This document shows, one piece after another, positions 17,168 to 26,650 of a stretch of 64,000 nucleotides of DNA (position 1 is the stretch's first letter; each line of letters starts with the position of its first letter). Made by a program: the position numbers and the translations under genes. Source of the stretch: an uncultured Myxococcales bacterium (GTDB taxonomy: Bacteria > Myxococcota_A > UBA9042 > CAIXZC01); contig CAITUV010000021.1 of assembly GCA_903895725.1 (NCBI GenBank), forward strand, positions 103,608 through 167,607. Reading direction: 5' to 3'. The notes beneath the pieces are model-generated. The model saw only the letters and a program-made list of their open reading frames with translations. It searched no databases and had not been told where the DNA came from.

Positions 17168-18532
17168 TCACGATGGGATGGAATCGACCAGAATCAGAGA
17201 CGCAGCAAACAGGACAACCAGGACCACGGCGATGGCCGCATTCTCCCAGGCTGCCCTTCGCAACAGTCGGCCCCACCGCTCGCCGGGAAGCCCGGCAACC
17301 CCTTCCAACCGCCTCACTCGACTCAGGATCGAGGGATGCGTCAGGCTCCCCCGCTTCGTCGATACCTGGTTCACCAGCGCCAGCCGCAACAGTGAGGACG
17401 CCACCACCAGCGGCGAACCGACGGCCCAGGCCGCAAAGAGATCGGCCTGCCGCTCGAACCGCCGTGCCATCAGGCTGAAGACGGTCAGCAGGTAGACCGC
17501 CTCCAGCAGCACGACAGCCAGGGCAAGCTGCTCCTGCGTCTCGAGCTGCTCGATGATCAGGGAAAGCCCCACCATCACAAACGCGGACGAGAAGATGGCC
17601 AGCAGGAAGTTGAAGGCCAGGTGATGGAAGCGGGCATGACCCACCTCGTGCGCCACGACAGCCACCACCTCCTGTTGCGGAAGCGAGCGGATTAGGTGGT
17701 CCGTCACGAACACGGTCCTGTGGCCCGGCACCAGCCCGCTGACCGCCGCATTCGCCACCCGGCGCTCCCGCGTCAACCACACGTGCACTCGGGACAGGTC
17801 CACGGAGGCCTTCCTGGCCAGCTGCTCCAGGAGCGGCGGCAACCCCTCTCCCCCCTTGAACGACCCGAGCGCTTCCCGGTCGAACAGGAGCCCGATGTAG
17901 TACGGCGACAGCACGAACAGCAGGAACATGAGCGTCCCCGCCAGCGCAAACCCCATCAGGGGATTGCGTTCCAACCACTCAGCGACCACCGGGACGCCGG
18001 AGGTGAGAAACCGATACGCATTCAGGTAGACGAGCTGCGGGAACAGCATGACCGCCACGGTACGTGCCTGACGCTTCCATTCCGGAAGCAGGGGAGCGGG
18101 CAACCCACGCATCCGCATCAGGGTCCGGCCGACCATCACCTTGAAGCCGAGGAAGGGCAAGAGGAACGGAAGGAGGAGGAGCAGGTCCGATACCAGGAAC
18201 AGCTCGCTCGAGAAGAACAGGCGCTCGAACGCCCCTTTGAGGCGAAACATGTGCACGTGAGCGAAATAGAGCGCGGCCAATCCCACTGCGAATCCCTGGT
18301 TGAAGCGCCCGATGCGGATCACGAGATCCTCTCCCGACTGCTCGGCCCGCCTCCTGGCCCGCTTCACGTGCCACGAGAACGCCAGCCAGACGGCCAGGGA
18401 GAACAGGAGCGCTGTCCCCACCACACCGGACAAAGAAGCCCAGGCATCGACCGACAGAGCAATGGAGGCCGGAGTCCTCACGTAGAGCGTGATGAGCGGG
18501 ACGATCAGCAGGAAAAGCGTCACGAAATCCAT
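17168..18532 (-). CDS. M48-family membrane zinc metalloprotease
   Basis: The 454-residue protein has about five N-terminal membrane helices and a cytosolic or membrane-proximal protease domain with HEVGH at 295-299; E in FERQADLFA near 359 is the likely third zinc ligand. Two more hydrophobic helices follow. The order resembles Ste24/HtpX peptidases, which degrade misfolded membrane proteins or mature lipopeptides. The ribosome site before ATG 18532 is weak. It is 55 bp from the lectin lipoprotein upstream. Confidence 0.9.
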   Translation of the reverse strand: MDFVTLFLLIVPLITLYVRTPASIALSVDAWASLSGVVGTALLFSLAVWLAFSWHVKRARRRAEQSGEDLVIRIGRFNQGFAVGLAALYFAHVHMFRLKGAFERLFFSSELFLVSDLLLLLPFLLPFLGFKVMVGRTLMRMRGLPAPLLPEWKRQARTVAVMLFPQLVYLNAYRFLTSGVPVVAEWLERNPLMGFALAGTLMFLLFVLSPYYIGLLFDREALGSFKGGEGLPPLLEQLARKASVDLSRVHVWLTRERRVANAAVSGLVPGHRTVFVTDHLIRSLPQQEVVAVVAHEVGHARFHHLAFNFLLAIFSSAFVMVGLSLIIEQLETQEQLALAVVLLEAVYLLTVFSLMARRFERQADLFAAWAVGSPLVVASSLLRLALVNQVSTKRGSLTHPSILSRVRRLEGVAGLPGERWGRLLRRAAWENAAIAVVLVVLFAASLILVDSIPS

Positions 18533-18587
18533 GGACGCCCCGTGGGTGTGACCGGCATGTCCCGCCGGTGCGCTCGCAATGGGACCG

Positions 18588-20681
18588 CTACGGCTTCTCG
18601 CAAATGTACTCCGTCAGCTTGGTCGTGCAGCTGTAGTCGTTGAAGCACCCCTTCTTCCCTTCGTTTCCCGAATAGAAGTTTGCGGCCGCACAGTCCTCGT
18701 TGCTCTGCCAGTTGTCCGGCTGGCCGTTGCAAAAGTAGGTGAACTCGGTGCCGCCGTCGAGCCACGTCCAAGCCCCCTCCTGCGCCCCATCCGTGTACCC
18801 GACCCAGACCACCTGGCCCGTCAGCGACATCAGGAAGTTGTGCTCCGGCTTGTCGGCCAGCGAGATCAGCGAGCTTCCGTACCAGGCCTGGCAGGCCGCC
18901 TGGGCCTCGTTCCAGTTGGCCGACTGCCCCAGGCAATGCTGGTACACATGGCCGCCGTACAGGGCCACCTTGCAGAGATACTGGTTGGTCGGCTTGTAGC
19001 AGGCCCCGACGTGGCACACGTTGGGCGAGCCGCAATCCGCCGGGCTCTCGTCCACCACGCCGTTGCAGGTGTTGTCGATGCCGTCGCACTTCTCCGCTGC
19101 CTCACAGACCGTGCACGCTCCCTTGTAGCACTGCTGCTGCAACGCGGTGCAATCGGTCCCTCCCGGCAGCACGTCGGAGCCGTTGGAATTGCAGGTCGAC
19201 GCCACGTTGCCGACGCACACGGCCTGGTCCGGCGGGCAAACCTGTACCTCGCACGAGGCAGTCCCCTTCTCCGTCCCGAGCTTGCAGAACTTGCCCGGGC
19301 CGCACGCCTCCTCGACCTGTTTGGTTCCCTTCTCCACGCAGGTCACGAGGGAGAATCCCGTCGGATCACAAGTGACCGCTGCGGGCGGGCAAATTACGTC
19401 CAGGCAAGCCCCGCCGAGGCAGACCTGCCCCGTCTCCTGGCAGGGAATCGTGGCCGCGATGGACAGCCCGTCGACCGCACAGGTGACCGCGGTCTCGGGC
19501 GCGGCAGGCTCGTCGCACCAGGACTGGCCGGCCGGGCAGATCCAGTCCGTGCAGACGGCCTCCGGGAAGCTCTCGACGCAGGTCTGCTCCGCCTCGCAAG
19601 GCACCACCGGCAGGTACCCGTCTCCCACGTCGTTGCACACCTCGATGCCCCCAGCCTCGCACCGGGCACTGCCGGCCAGGCAGGAATCCAGGATGCACTC
19701 GTTTCCCAGGCAGTGGTATTCGGCCGGGCAATCGCCATGGACCACGCACTGCCGGCAGAGGCCTGCCTCGAAGTCGCACACCATGCCCAGCGGCGTGCAC
19801 TGCTTGTCGCTGGTGCACGCGGTCACCGGCTCGCAGGTGTGGTCCTTGCTGCACTCTTCGCCCGCAGCACAATCCTCGGGCAGGACGCACTCCACACACA
19901 TGCCCTCGTCCAGCCAGCACAGCTCCTCATCTCCGCACTGCTTGCTGCTCTCGCAGGGCGTGTAGGGCTGGCAGACCGCGTCCACGCACTTGTTGGCCTC
20001 GGGGCACTGCAAGTCCTCGAAACAGGCCACGCACAGACCGGTGACCGGGTCGCAGAACGGCTCCGTCTCAAAGGCCGCACACTCCTCGTCGCCCCCACAG
20101 ACCGTCGTCTCCTTGCACGCAAAGTCCTCGCAGATCCACCCGGCCGGGCAGTGAGGCGTGGAGAACAGGCACTCCACGCACGTGCCGGACAGGGGGTCGC
20201 ACACGAGCGCCCACGGGGCGCAGTCGGCATCGGAGGTGCAGATCTCAGGAACGGAGGGGACATCCTCCTCGGTCTCGCCGGAAGGGAGATCCGGCCCCGC
20301 GTCTCCGGTCGAGGAATCCCCTCCGGAATCGGCCAGGGAATCGCCGGCAGCATCCGGTTCGCTCCCGTCGGGAGGAGGTTGCAGGTCGGCCGCGTCCGGC
20401 CCGCTCGGAAGCTCGGATTCGCCGTCGGCAGCGACCACGTCAGGAAGCGTAGCATCCGGGATCCGACCATCCGGTGCACCTCCGTCCGGGGGCAGAACGA
20501 GCTCTCCTGCCGCATCGCCGACGAGGTCCCCGGTGTCGACGGCGGTCACATCGACCGTCGGCCCGGCTCCCCCCGCGCCCCCGCACGAGAGGACGAGAGC
20601 GGCTGCCGCAGCGGCGGGCACCAGTGTCTGTGCGACGGCTCGGACGAAGGTGGAAAGGTCGGTCCCGGCGCTCATGTTCAT
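18588..20681 (-). CDS. Cys-rich surface lipoprotein with C-terminal C-type lectin domain
   Basis: The ATG at 20681 has AGGAGG at proper distance; 697 residues. Lipobox LVLSC gives Cys33, then an acidic Asp/Gly/Pro linker and about twelve Cys-rich modules (CxxDxxCxxxxxxCDxxxGxCxxC). One MopE-like motif, CDGIDNTCNGVVDE, precedes the C-terminal 130 residues, which read as a complete C-type lectin fold: paired cysteines, WVGYTD, WTWLDG, QPDNW, NDYSC and a final ICEKP. QPD in animal lectins favours galactose, EPN mannose. The protein most likely displays a calcium-dependent sugar-binding head outside the cell. Confidence 0.88.
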   Translation of the reverse strand: MNMSAGTDLSTFVRAVAQTLVPAAAAAALVLSCGGAGGAGPTVDVTAVDTGDLVGDAAGELVLPPDGGAPDGRIPDATLPDVVAADGESELPSGPDAADLQPPPDGSEPDAAGDSLADSGGDSSTGDAGPDLPSGETEEDVPSVPEICTSDADCAPWALVCDPLSGTCVECLFSTPHCPAGWICEDFACKETTVCGGDEECAAFETEPFCDPVTGLCVACFEDLQCPEANKCVDAVCQPYTPCESSKQCGDEELCWLDEGMCVECVLPEDCAAGEECSKDHTCEPVTACTSDKQCTPLGMVCDFEAGLCRQCVVHGDCPAEYHCLGNECILDSCLAGSARCEAGGIEVCNDVGDGYLPVVPCEAEQTCVESFPEAVCTDWICPAGQSWCDEPAAPETAVTCAVDGLSIAATIPCQETGQVCLGGACLDVICPPAAVTCDPTGFSLVTCVEKGTKQVEEACGPGKFCKLGTEKGTASCEVQVCPPDQAVCVGNVASTCNSNGSDVLPGGTDCTALQQQCYKGACTVCEAAEKCDGIDNTCNGVVDESPADCGSPNVCHVGACYKPTNQYLCKVALYGGHVYQHCLGQSANWNEAQAACQAWYGSSLISLADKPEHNFLMSLTGQVVWVGYTDGAQEGAWTWLDGGTEFTYFCNGQPDNWQSNEDCAAANFYSGNEGKKGCFNDYSCTTKLTEYICEKP

Positions 20682-20809
20682 CAAGCTCCTCCTGTTGCTG
20701 CCATCATCGACAGCACGGTTGTACCAGAATACGGCTCAGGTTGCACCCCGGCAAGTGTGCAGATCAGAGAGCGGGAGTCACGCCCCCCCCGCAGGGGAGG
20801 ACGGCCTCC

Positions 20810-23800
20810 CTACTCCTTGTCGAACTTCTCGGCAAGCTTCTTGCCCGCGTCTTTGACCGACTTGGGCAGCCAGGGGCAGGAGGAATCGGCCAGACAGGGG
20901 TCGTCCGACAGCTTCTGGCCGTTGGTGAACATGAAGACGGCAATCTGGTTCTCGACCAGGTTGTTGACATTGAACTTCCGGCCCGGGTGGGAAGGCTCGA
21001 CGCCGTGCGCACCGAGCGGGAAGGTGAACGGGAGTCTCAGCGCCTGGAACCCGTCGGGCGAATCGGCCAGCCCCGTCTCCGGCATCTGGAACGGTACGGG
21101 CTTTCCCGTGGCCGGGTCAGTCTTTGCGGTGGCCCGCACGCGGGCGTCCAGACTCGGCTCGCCGAATTCGTCGGTGCCGTTGTCGAGGTCGTCCGGGTCC
21201 GCATGGACCGGCAAGGGAGGAGGCGGGTCCAACTCGAGGTAGGCCTCGAACTCCTTGGGCCACCGGAGGTCGAGAATGAGCTTGGTCGTGTTCTCGAACC
21301 AGTCCTGGACGGTCAAGACGGTGCTGGTGTTGCGCCAGAACCCCTCGACCCCCTCGGCCACGTGCCCGTCGATGAGGCGGGCGTTGTCCGGCACGCCGCC
21401 GTTGGCCTCGGTGGGCCGGTATTGAAGCGCCCCGGAGGCCCTGGCCAGGGCGAGGGTCGTCGACACGGCCACGTTCGGATCCCCGATGGAGTGGTACAGC
21501 ACGACCGAGGATTGCGGCGGAAGCGGACCTTCATCATAAGAGAAATCCAGCCGCCCCGCCTTGGAGTAGTGCGGTGCCCAGTTGATCGGGTCCCCGCGGG
21601 TCAGCACCAGCGAGGCAAACCCGATGAGCTTGCGGAACTCGGGGGTGTTGCGGGCCTTGCCGAACCCGGCTCCCAGCGCCACCAGCGGTGCCCCCACCGG
21701 AAAGATGGCCCCCTCGTACTGCGCCTCCAGCCCGAACCGGTCCAGCTTCTCCTTGAGCGGCCCGTCCCAGCCGTCGTAAACCTCGATCTCCCACGCGTCG
21801 CCAAACAGCAGCGCCCGGTCGAGGTCCGGAGACGGACACGTCGCAGGGCCTGCCGGCTTTCCCGCCTCGTCCACCGGTACGGTCCACGTCCCCGGACCAC
21901 ACGAAACCGGGACGGGCTGGGTGTCCCCGTCCTTCAGCCCCAGCAAAGGCCGCTTCTCGACCGCACCCACGGCATCGGCAGGCAGCGACACCCGAAACCC
22001 CCGCCCGTCGGTATGGCGGAATGCCGAGATCTCCTCCTGGCTCACCCGGTTCCGTACCACCACCCGGTCCCCCGGGCGGATCGACGTCGTCCTCAGCACC
22101 GGGTAGTAGTGGGGCCTCGGCACCTGCTGGGGGCGGTTCTCCCGGTGCAGGTGGTTGATCATGAACGCCACCTCCACCGTGTCCTCCTCGTCCGCCAGCG
22201 GTGTGAAGATCACGAAGGGCCCCATGAACGGCATCAGCACCGCCTCGGGCACCCCCGGGTTGGTCGATCGGTAGCCCACCATGGCCAGCCCTCCGGCCCC
22301 GGAGACCGGCGCAGCAGCGGACACGGTTGCCTCGGCCCCGGCCAGCACCTGCGTGATGATGGCCCCCATCGACTGCCCCCAGACCGGGTAGTACGGGTTG
22401 CCCTCCCCCCCCAAGTCCGGCACCCCGTCGCCGTTGAAATCCCCCATCAGGTCGTCGGCCTTCCCGTTCCCGTTGCTGTCCGCAGCCCACAGGAGGCTGC
22501 CCAGCGACCGGAGAATCCGGATGAACTGCATCGTGTCCACCGAGGCCTGCCGAACCATGTCCCGCGTGTGGAACATGTCGTAGCTCCAGAAATCGCCGCC
22601 GTTGTCGAACGACGTGAGCTTGCCGTCGTTGTCCAGATCCCGGATCCGCGCTGCCGACATCGACAGGTAGAAGGGCAAGAGCCCCATGGGCTCCAGAATC
22701 GTCGGAATCAGCGTGTCATACGCAATGTCCTCGTCCGCAGGCAACGCGATGCCGTGCGCCACCGCGTCGAGCCCGCACAAGGCAAACCCGAACTGTGCGA
22801 ACCGCCCGGCAAAGCCGAAGATCTCGAACGGGGCCCCGGAATAGCCGTGACCGTACACGACCACGGGGAACGGCGGCTTGTGGTCCGCAGTGGTCTTTGG
22901 AATCGAGCAGAGGAACGACACCCCCGACGGCCCGTGCACCGCAGTCCCTTTGCGAAGATCGATGCGGAACCACTCGTCGTCGTCTGCCGGATACATCGGC
23001 GTCGCAATGCCGTCCCCGTCCGCAAGGAAGTAAGGCGTCGTGTACCGCCCCAGCACGAAGTAGTCGACGTGCTGCGTGTCCAGCTTGAGCGCCTCGACCA
23101 CCTCGGGTGCATAGTTGAGCACCATCCCGCCGATGGCCTCGAACAGCATGGCCAGATCCTCGGTACCCATGAAGAAGGGCTTCACCGGTGCCTTGCCCGC
23201 CTCGTCCGTTCCCACCGCGATCTTCGGCTCCAGGTCGGGGGGATACTCCGTTGCCAGCCCCGACAGCGGCCCGTGACCGTAAAGGCCCGCCCGAATGGCC
23301 TCCATCTCCGCCGTGACCGACTGGGTCGTGAACGACCAGGCAAAGGCCACGTCGTCGAGCGACAGGGAGGGAACCTCCACGGCAAGCGCATCGGCCAGGG
23401 GCTCCAGCTCCTTCTCCTGCTGCAGGTGGTGGATCGTCTTGAAGGGAGACCGCACCGGCGCCCCGTCCTCTCCCACCAGCCGCCGGGTCAACACCACTGC
23501 GTAGGTGGTCCGCTCACGCATGGGCACCACGGGCCAGAGCACCAGCGTCTCCGTTTCCTTCTCATAGAACGTGATGAGGTCGTCGATGGGCCGGTCCGGC
23601 CTCCCCAGCCACTCCTCGAAGTTGCCGGGGCCGATCGAGCCCACCGGCTTGCCGGACCAGGTGTTCGGATGGTCGAGCACGCCGTCGAAGTCGATGTCCT
23701 CGTACGGGTCCAGCTTCCCGTTCCCGTTGAGATCCTCCTCGTGCGTCTCGAACAGCAGGTTGGGCGAGTCGGCATGCTCGTCGAGGTCCCAGTACTGGAA

Positions 23801-24283
23801 CGGCCACTCGCACCCCAACGGGTAGTTGCCGTTGCCCGCATCCAGAGCCACCAGCTCGCCGAACGAGTCGGAATCCCGGTCCACGTTGACCAGGTAGATG
23901 GCATCATCCGCGACGTCGAGGTTCTCCACGTGCCGCTTCCGGATGTTGTCGAGATCGAGCCTCGCATCGAACGATACCGTCACCGGCTGGAACGTCCCGA
24001 ATCCGTCAAGCCCGTTGATCTTGGTGCGCAGCTCGGTCTCGAGCTTCGTCGTGGCCCGAAGCGAGATGTTCAGACGACGCCCCGTGGCACTGGTGGGGGC
24101 ATGGACCGTGGCCGCGTTGTTCGGCAGAGGGATCTCGGGCAACGGCTTGGCATCGAGGTCGAATATCACCCGGGGTCCGGTTCCACCGACGCTCTCTCCC
24201 AGCCCGTCCGGAGGCGCATTGCAGGCCCCCGCCACGAGAACCACCCACGCAAACCAGACCGGCCATGCAACGGTTCCCCGCAT
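20810..24283 (-). CDS. Large lipoprotein with alpha/beta-hydrolase domain
   Basis: GGAGG eight nt before the ATG at 24283 sets a 1157-residue protein with lipobox LVAGAC (Cys21). The N-terminal third resembles bacterial lipase-like N-terminal domains (PNNAATV, TGRRLNI). The middle holds an alpha/beta hydrolase: VVVYGHGYSG (oxyanion strand), a calcium-loop-like DSNGNGKADDLMGDFNGDG insertion, and the nucleophile elbow GQSMG. A His near the end (PDNARLIDGHVAEG) could complete the triad. Substrate is unknown; esterase or lipase activity at the cell surface is inferred. Similar large proteins occur in myxobacteria. Confidence 0.8.
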   Translation of the reverse strand: MRGTVAWPVWFAWVVLVAGACNAPPDGLGESVGGTGPRVIFDLDAKPLPEIPLPNNAATVHAPTSATGRRLNISLRATTKLETELRTKINGLDGFGTFQPVTVSFDARLDLDNIRKRHVENLDVADDAIYLVNVDRDSDSFGELVALDAGNGNYPLGCEWPFQYWDLDEHADSPNLLFETHEEDLNGNGKLDPYEDIDFDGVLDHPNTWSGKPVGSIGPGNFEEWLGRPDRPIDDLITFYEKETETLVLWPVVPMRERTTYAVVLTRRLVGEDGAPVRSPFKTIHHLQQEKELEPLADALAVEVPSLSLDDVAFAWSFTTQSVTAEMEAIRAGLYGHGPLSGLATEYPPDLEPKIAVGTDEAGKAPVKPFFMGTEDLAMLFEAIGGMVLNYAPEVVEALKLDTQHVDYFVLGRYTTPYFLADGDGIATPMYPADDDEWFRIDLRKGTAVHGPSGVSFLCSIPKTTADHKPPFPVVVYGHGYSGAPFEIFGFAGRFAQFGFALCGLDAVAHGIALPADEDIAYDTLIPTILEPMGLLPFYLSMSAARIRDLDNDGKLTSFDNGGDFWSYDMFHTRDMVRQASVDTMQFIRILRSLGSLLWAADSNGNGKADDLMGDFNGDGVPDLGGEGNPYYPVWGQSMGAIITQVLAGAEATVSAAAPVSGAGGLAMVGYRSTNPGVPEAVLMPFMGPFVIFTPLADEEDTVEVAFMINHLHRENRPQQVPRPHYYPVLRTTSIRPGDRVVVRNRVSQEEISAFRHTDGRGFRVSLPADAVGAVEKRPLLGLKDGDTQPVPVSCGPGTWTVPVDEAGKPAGPATCPSPDLDRALLFGDAWEIEVYDGWDGPLKEKLDRFGLEAQYEGAIFPVGAPLVALGAGFGKARNTPEFRKLIGFASLVLTRGDPINWAPHYSKAGRLDFSYDEGPLPPQSSVVLYHSIGDPNVAVSTTLALARASGALQYRPTEANGGVPDNARLIDGHVAEGVEGFWRNTSTVLTVQDWFENTTKLILDLRWPKEFEAYLELDPPPPLPVHADPDDLDNGTDEFGEPSLDARVRATAKTDPATGKPVPFQMPETGLADSPDGFQALRLPFTFPLGAHGVEPSHPGRKFNVNNLVENQIAVFMFTNGQKLSDDPCLADSSCPWLPKSVKDAGKKLAEKFDKE

Positions 24284-24376
24284 GCGAGTCACCTCCCCCG
24301 GCACAGGTGGCCCTGGCCCGGGCATTCCTCCCCCGTGTGCAAAGGCCGGGGGATTGGTTCAACCTGCTTGAGGGTA

Positions 24377-24817
24377 TCAGAAGCGGGTGGGTCCGTCCAC
24401 GGAGCGAAGCAATTCCTCGACCTGTCCCCATTCGAGCCGCTGCGTGTGGTGCTTCCCCCGTCGCACGGCAGGGACCGGAGATGCAAGCGATGCCAGCACA
24501 GGACGCTCCTCGTCGAGCCGCACTCCACGAGCGCTCCCATCGACCGCGCCCGACTCCTCCTGCGCCAGGTCCGCGCGCCCGGCCCGAGCGGCGACCGAGG
24601 CCGCCCCCTGCTGCCACGTCTCCTCCAGCTCGTCGTCATCGCATTCATCGAGCAGCTCGACCGTGGTCCGGTTCCCGCTCACGAGCGCAAGCCCGAGGAA
24701 GAGCAGCGTCAGCGCCCCGGGCACGGCCATCTCCCAGTGCCATCCCAGCCGCATCACCCCGTAAAGACCCACAAGGCTCGACAGCAACGACAAGAGGCTG
24801 AAGAAGAGCTTCTGCAA
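24377..24817 (-). CDS. Small two-helix membrane protein of unknown function
   Basis: The TTG at 24817 follows AGGAGG by seven nt, giving 146 residues. Two hydrophobic helices (about 4-23 and 30-48) are followed by an acidic soluble tail (LLDECDDDELEET). No family was recognised. It lies 93 bp upstream of the hydrolase lipoprotein and may be in the same transcript. Longer frames on the opposite strand were judged composition shadows. Confidence 0.6.
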   Translation of the reverse strand: MQKLFFSLLSLLSSLVGLYGVMRLGWHWEMAVPGALTLLFLGLALVSGNRTTVELLDECDDDELEETWQQGAASVAARAGRADLAQEESGAVDGSARGVRLDEERPVLASLASPVPAVRRGKHHTQRLEWGQVEELLRSVDGPTRF

Positions 24818-24970
24818 GGCGACACCTCCTCCCCACTCACATCGGCCCCGAAACAGCCGACGGCACGGGTCCAGCGGGTACTCTAGCACGGGGCCCGGGC
24901 CCCGCAAGAAAGCCCGCTGATTGGAGATCGGCTGCGACGGCCGCCAGCGGATCGACGATTGGCTGCGACG

Positions 24971-24994
24971 GCCCCTCCCGCGTGGTCGGGGCTG
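24971..24994 (+). repeat. Second copy of the GCCCCTCCCGCG hairpin element
   Basis: Twenty-three of 24 bases match 10392-10415. The 55 bp before it also contain two copies of GGCTGCGACGGCC. The 298-bp gap between the small membrane gene and the Lys-rich gene holds these repeats and one promoter, and no gene that I can see. Confidence 0.65.
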
Positions 24995-25014
24995 GGTGCC
25001 GGTTCCTTCTTGGC

Positions 25015-25043
25015 TTGACTAGTCCCCGGCGTACCCACACAAT
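25015..25043 (+). promoter_or_regulatory. Sigma-70-like promoter for the Lys-rich secreted protein
   Basis: TTGACT, 17 bp and CACAAT, 72 bp before the ATG at 25116. Five and four of six positions match. Confidence 0.5.
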
Positions 25044-25115
25044 CTGGGAGGTCGTTCGGCCCCCGGCCCGACGTGCTTCCGGGGCCACGCGACGCTTGCT
25101 TCGAGTGGAGGAATC

Positions 25116-26006
25116 ATGCCCATCATCCTTGCCGCGCTCCTGTTCCTGTCCCAGCCCGTCGCTCCGGCCGGATTGGGTCGCTCTCTCCCGGATGACCCCA
25201 AGAAGGGGACCACGGAGGACCCGAAGAAAGACCCCGCCAAGGACACGAAGCAGGGCAAGGAAGAGGAGACGAAAAAGGAAAAGGAAAAGGGAAAGGACGC
25301 GAAGAAGGACTCCGGCAAGGGCTCGAAGACGGGGGCCAGAGGGAAGGAGGCCGCCAAGGGGAAGGAGGCCACCAAGGAAGAGGCTCGCAAGCCCGAGGCA
25401 CCGATCTGGAAGCGGACCGATTCCCCCTACGGCAACTTCCTCGCTGCCACCCGCCAGATGCCTGACTTCACCCGGTTTCCCTCCGGCACGGAATCGATCT
25501 CGGTCACCGTGGCGGTCAACGAAGAGAAGGGACTCGTGTTCCTCGATTCGGTCCAGGCCAGGAAGGCCAAGGGCGGCTTCAAGGTCACGGGGGGAAACGC
25601 TGTGCCCGTGGGAGACAAGGATCTCGTCTCGAAGCTGGTTCTCGGCGGGGCCGATCGTTCCCCCGACCCGGAATCGACGGGCCGATTCAATGGCCTGTTG
25701 TCCATCGTACGCAAGGCCAGAAAGGTCGAGGGGCTGTCGGCCGCATTCCTCGAGGCAGCCAGTGCCAACAAGAAGGGCTACCGAATCAACGACGACGTGG
25801 CCGCGGACATGAAGGCCTGCGGGGACAAGCGCTACTTCGCTGCCCTCTCCACTGTGCCCGAGGTCACCTACCTGGGCCCCGACACCGTGGTCGTCGAGCT
25901 CGAGTACACCGTCCAGGATGCTTCCCGCTCGTTCAAGGTACGCCTGTCTGCGGCCCGTCTCCAGGAGGGGTGGAAGGTGGGCGGGCTTCGCGTCACCTGC
26001 TACTGA
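25116..26006 (+). CDS. Secreted Lys-rich protein of unknown function
   Basis: A GGAGG-preceded ATG opens a 296-residue protein with a short signal peptide (about residues 1-19, MPIILAALLFLSQPVAPAG). Residues about 25-92 are a charged Lys/Glu/Asp/Gly segment of repeated KKD/KEE, probably disordered. Residues about 95-296 form a compact mixed alpha/beta domain (SISVTVAVNEEKGLVFLDSV to GWKVGGLRVTCY). I do not recognise the domain. The gene stands alone between two promoters. Confidence 0.7.
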   Translation: MPIILAALLFLSQPVAPAGLGRSLPDDPKKGTTEDPKKDPAKDTKQGKEEETKKEKEKGKDAKKDSGKGSKTGARGKEAAKGKEATKEEARKPEAPIWKRTDSPYGNFLAATRQMPDFTRFPSGTESISVTVAVNEEKGLVFLDSVQARKAKGGFKVTGGNAVPVGDKDLVSKLVLGGADRSPDPESTGRFNGLLSIVRKARKVEGLSAAFLEAASANKKGYRINDDVAADMKACGDKRYFAALSTVPEVTYLGPDTVVVELEYTVQDASRSFKVRLSAARLQEGWKVGGLRVTCY

Positions 26007-26026
26007 GGTCTGCCACTATCGGAGGC

Positions 26027-26056
26027 TTGTCACGCACCGGTCGGACGGGCTATACT
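26027..26056 (+). promoter_or_regulatory. Sigma-70-like promoter for the prepilin gene
   Basis: TTGTCA, 18 bp and TATACT (five of six in each box) end 39 bp before the pilin ATG. Confidence 0.55.
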
Positions 26057-26095
26057 CACTCGTGACAGAGCCCCGTTGCTGACGGAGGAGATTCC

Positions 26096-26632
26096 ATGCG
26101 ACGAAAGAACGGCTTCACGCTCATCGAGTTGATGGTCACCGTCGTGATCCTGGCGATCTTGTCCGTCGTGGCCGGGGTGGGGTACAACAAGTACATCCGC
26201 AAGGCCCGGACCACCGAGGCCATTACCTTCCTGGCCGACATCAAGATGAAGCAGGAGACGTACTACCAGACCTACGGGCAGTACGTGGACACGAGCAACT
26301 CGGAGGCCAGCCACGACGACTCGGACTTCTACCCCCCCGTGGTGGACGACGAGCTCCACAAATGGGAGATCTCCTGTCCGCAGGATTCCGGCTCCTACCC
26401 GGGCTGGTGTGCGCTGGGTTCCCGCCCCACGGATGGTGAGACCCGGTTCCAGTACGTGACCGTCGGCTGGGCGCCGGAAGATCCCGTGCCCTCCGAGATC
26501 TACGTCAAGGATCCGGACCGCCGCTGGTGGTACGCCGTGGCGCACGGCGACCTGGATGGCAACACGAAGAAGAGCACGTTCATCTTCACCTCCGAAGTGA
26601 CCGAGGTCTACTTTTTCAACGAGAACGAGTAG
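26096..26632 (+). CDS. Type IV prepilin-like protein
   Basis: The 178-residue product has a class III leader: basic MRRKNG, cleaved before FTLIELMVTVVILAIL, with Glu at +5 of the mature chain. The hydrophobic helix is followed by a soluble head with one Cys pair (SCPQDSGSYPGWC) and a C-terminal DGDL-type strand region (WWYAVAHGDLDGNTKKSTF). Such proteins are pilins or minor pseudopilins, processed by PilD and assembled by the type IV pilus or type II secretion machinery. No pilus machinery genes are in the window. The start has GGAGGAG upstream. Confidence 0.92.
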   Translation: MRRKNGFTLIELMVTVVILAILSVVAGVGYNKYIRKARTTEAITFLADIKMKQETYYQTYGQYVDTSNSEASHDDSDFYPPVVDDELHKWEISCPQDSGSYPGWCALGSRPTDGETRFQYVTVGWAPEDPVPSEIYVKDPDRRWWYAVAHGDLDGNTKKSTFIFTSEVTEVYFFNENE

Positions 26633-26650
26633 CGCGTCCATCGAGCCCGT

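Noticed and set aside
20474..24886. Very long open frame on the + strand (1470 codons)
   Set aside because: It lies opposite two supported minus-strand genes with signal peptides, ribosome sites and domains; its Arg/Pro/Gly/His-rich text is typical of antisense frames in GC-rich DNA.
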